64,000 bases of DNA from Cynocephalus volans (lineage: Eukaryota > Chordata > Mammalia > Dermoptera > Cynocephalidae): the NCBI RefSeq assembly GCF_027409185.1, contig NC_084469.1, positions 35,467,293 to 35,531,292 on the forward strand. Reading direction: 5' to 3'. A model generated the notes under the pieces. That model was given only the letters and a program-made list of their open reading frames with translations. It was not told the DNA's origin and did no database searches. A program made the position numbers and the translations under genes. This document shows positions 63,729 to 64,000 of the stretch, piece after piece. Position 1 is the first letter of the stretch. The number at the start of each line of letters is the position of its first letter.

Positions 63729-64000
63729 AAATTGAGATCTTTAACTAAATTTGTTTTAATTTTGTCCTTTAACTAATCGTAATGTCAGTAGAGTCTTTCG
63801 TCATAATCTGCAACCTTTGACCTTGGCGACCTCCTAAATTCTTTTAAAAAATTCGAATATATTAAGTTTCACTCTTGGGGCTTTGGCTTCACCCACCACT
63901 GACTGCGACCAGGCCAGCTACAGAGCCAGAAGCCCCCAGGATCCTGAGATGGGAGGCTGAGGGTCTTAGCTGCACCCCCCTTACCCCTCTCTCCTTCCCT

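Larger units (their letters stand above)
62860..63900 (+). mobile_element. LTR-like fossil split by three CYN-like SINEs
   Basis: The left part (62860-63070, 'gactaatttcctgcactagg') and the right part (63415-63620, 'tttataaagtcagcctcttt' then 'gcaataaagccaattgagat') look like one class I ERV-type LTR with TATA and AATAAA motifs. SINEs at 63076, 63268 and 63621 interrupt it. The internal viral region is absent, so it is a broken, old copy. Borders and family are uncertain. Confidence 0.4.

Noticed and set aside
63840-64000. Possible first exon of the next gene (ARHGEF15 in human order)
   Set aside because: From memory ARHGEF15 follows SLC25A35, but I see no coding exon or strong splice site that I can tie to it in this window.

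Overview
The window is vertebrate nuclear DNA from a placental mammal. It has large spliced genes, CpG-island promoters, L1/L2/MIR/MaLR repeats and many tRNA-derived SINEs. No Alu, B1/B2, Bov or equine ERE elements were seen. The dominant SINE is tRNA-Ile(AAU)-like, as monomers and dimers, many with fresh target-site duplications. From memory this matches the CYN family of colugos (Dermoptera, e.g. Galeopterus), so colugo is the best guess. That species call is an inference; the gene identities are much firmer.

Layout. Positions 1-3100 hold a GC-rich stretch and old L2 pieces. At 3125-4024 lie three tRNA genes on the minus strand: Thr-AGT, Ser-AGA and Ile-AAT. CTC1 runs on the minus strand from 24615 to 5285 in 23 coding exons, and I could join every exon in frame to 1220 codons. 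A shared CpG-rich promoter with a full palindromic CRE separates CTC1 from PFAS. PFAS is on the plus strand (28230-39980) with 27 coding exons joined in frame to 1337 codons. Positions 40000-53780 are intergenic and repeat-rich, with an L1-derived composite, CYN SINEs, LTR-like fossils, a 33-bp-TIR element and a CpG-rich patch with a CTCF-like motif. RANGRF (plus, 54127-55276, 5 exons, 186 aa) and SLC25A35 (minus, 58878-55817, 5 exons, 300 aa) are convergent. Positions 59560-64000 are a CpG island followed by old L1, MER5, LTR-like and SINE sequence.

Gene order (tRNA trio, CTC1, PFAS, RANGRF, SLC25A35) matches human 17p13.1 as I remember it. The genes are functionally unrelated: telomere replication, purine synthesis, Ran/sodium-channel trafficking and mitochondrial transport. 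They share promoters and 3' ends rather than a pathway.

I found no new biochemical system. The most interesting material is in the repeats: SINEs beside a gene of their own tRNA ancestor, a divergent CYN subtype, an L1 with both ends and target-site duplications but no ORFs, and an unassigned TIR element.
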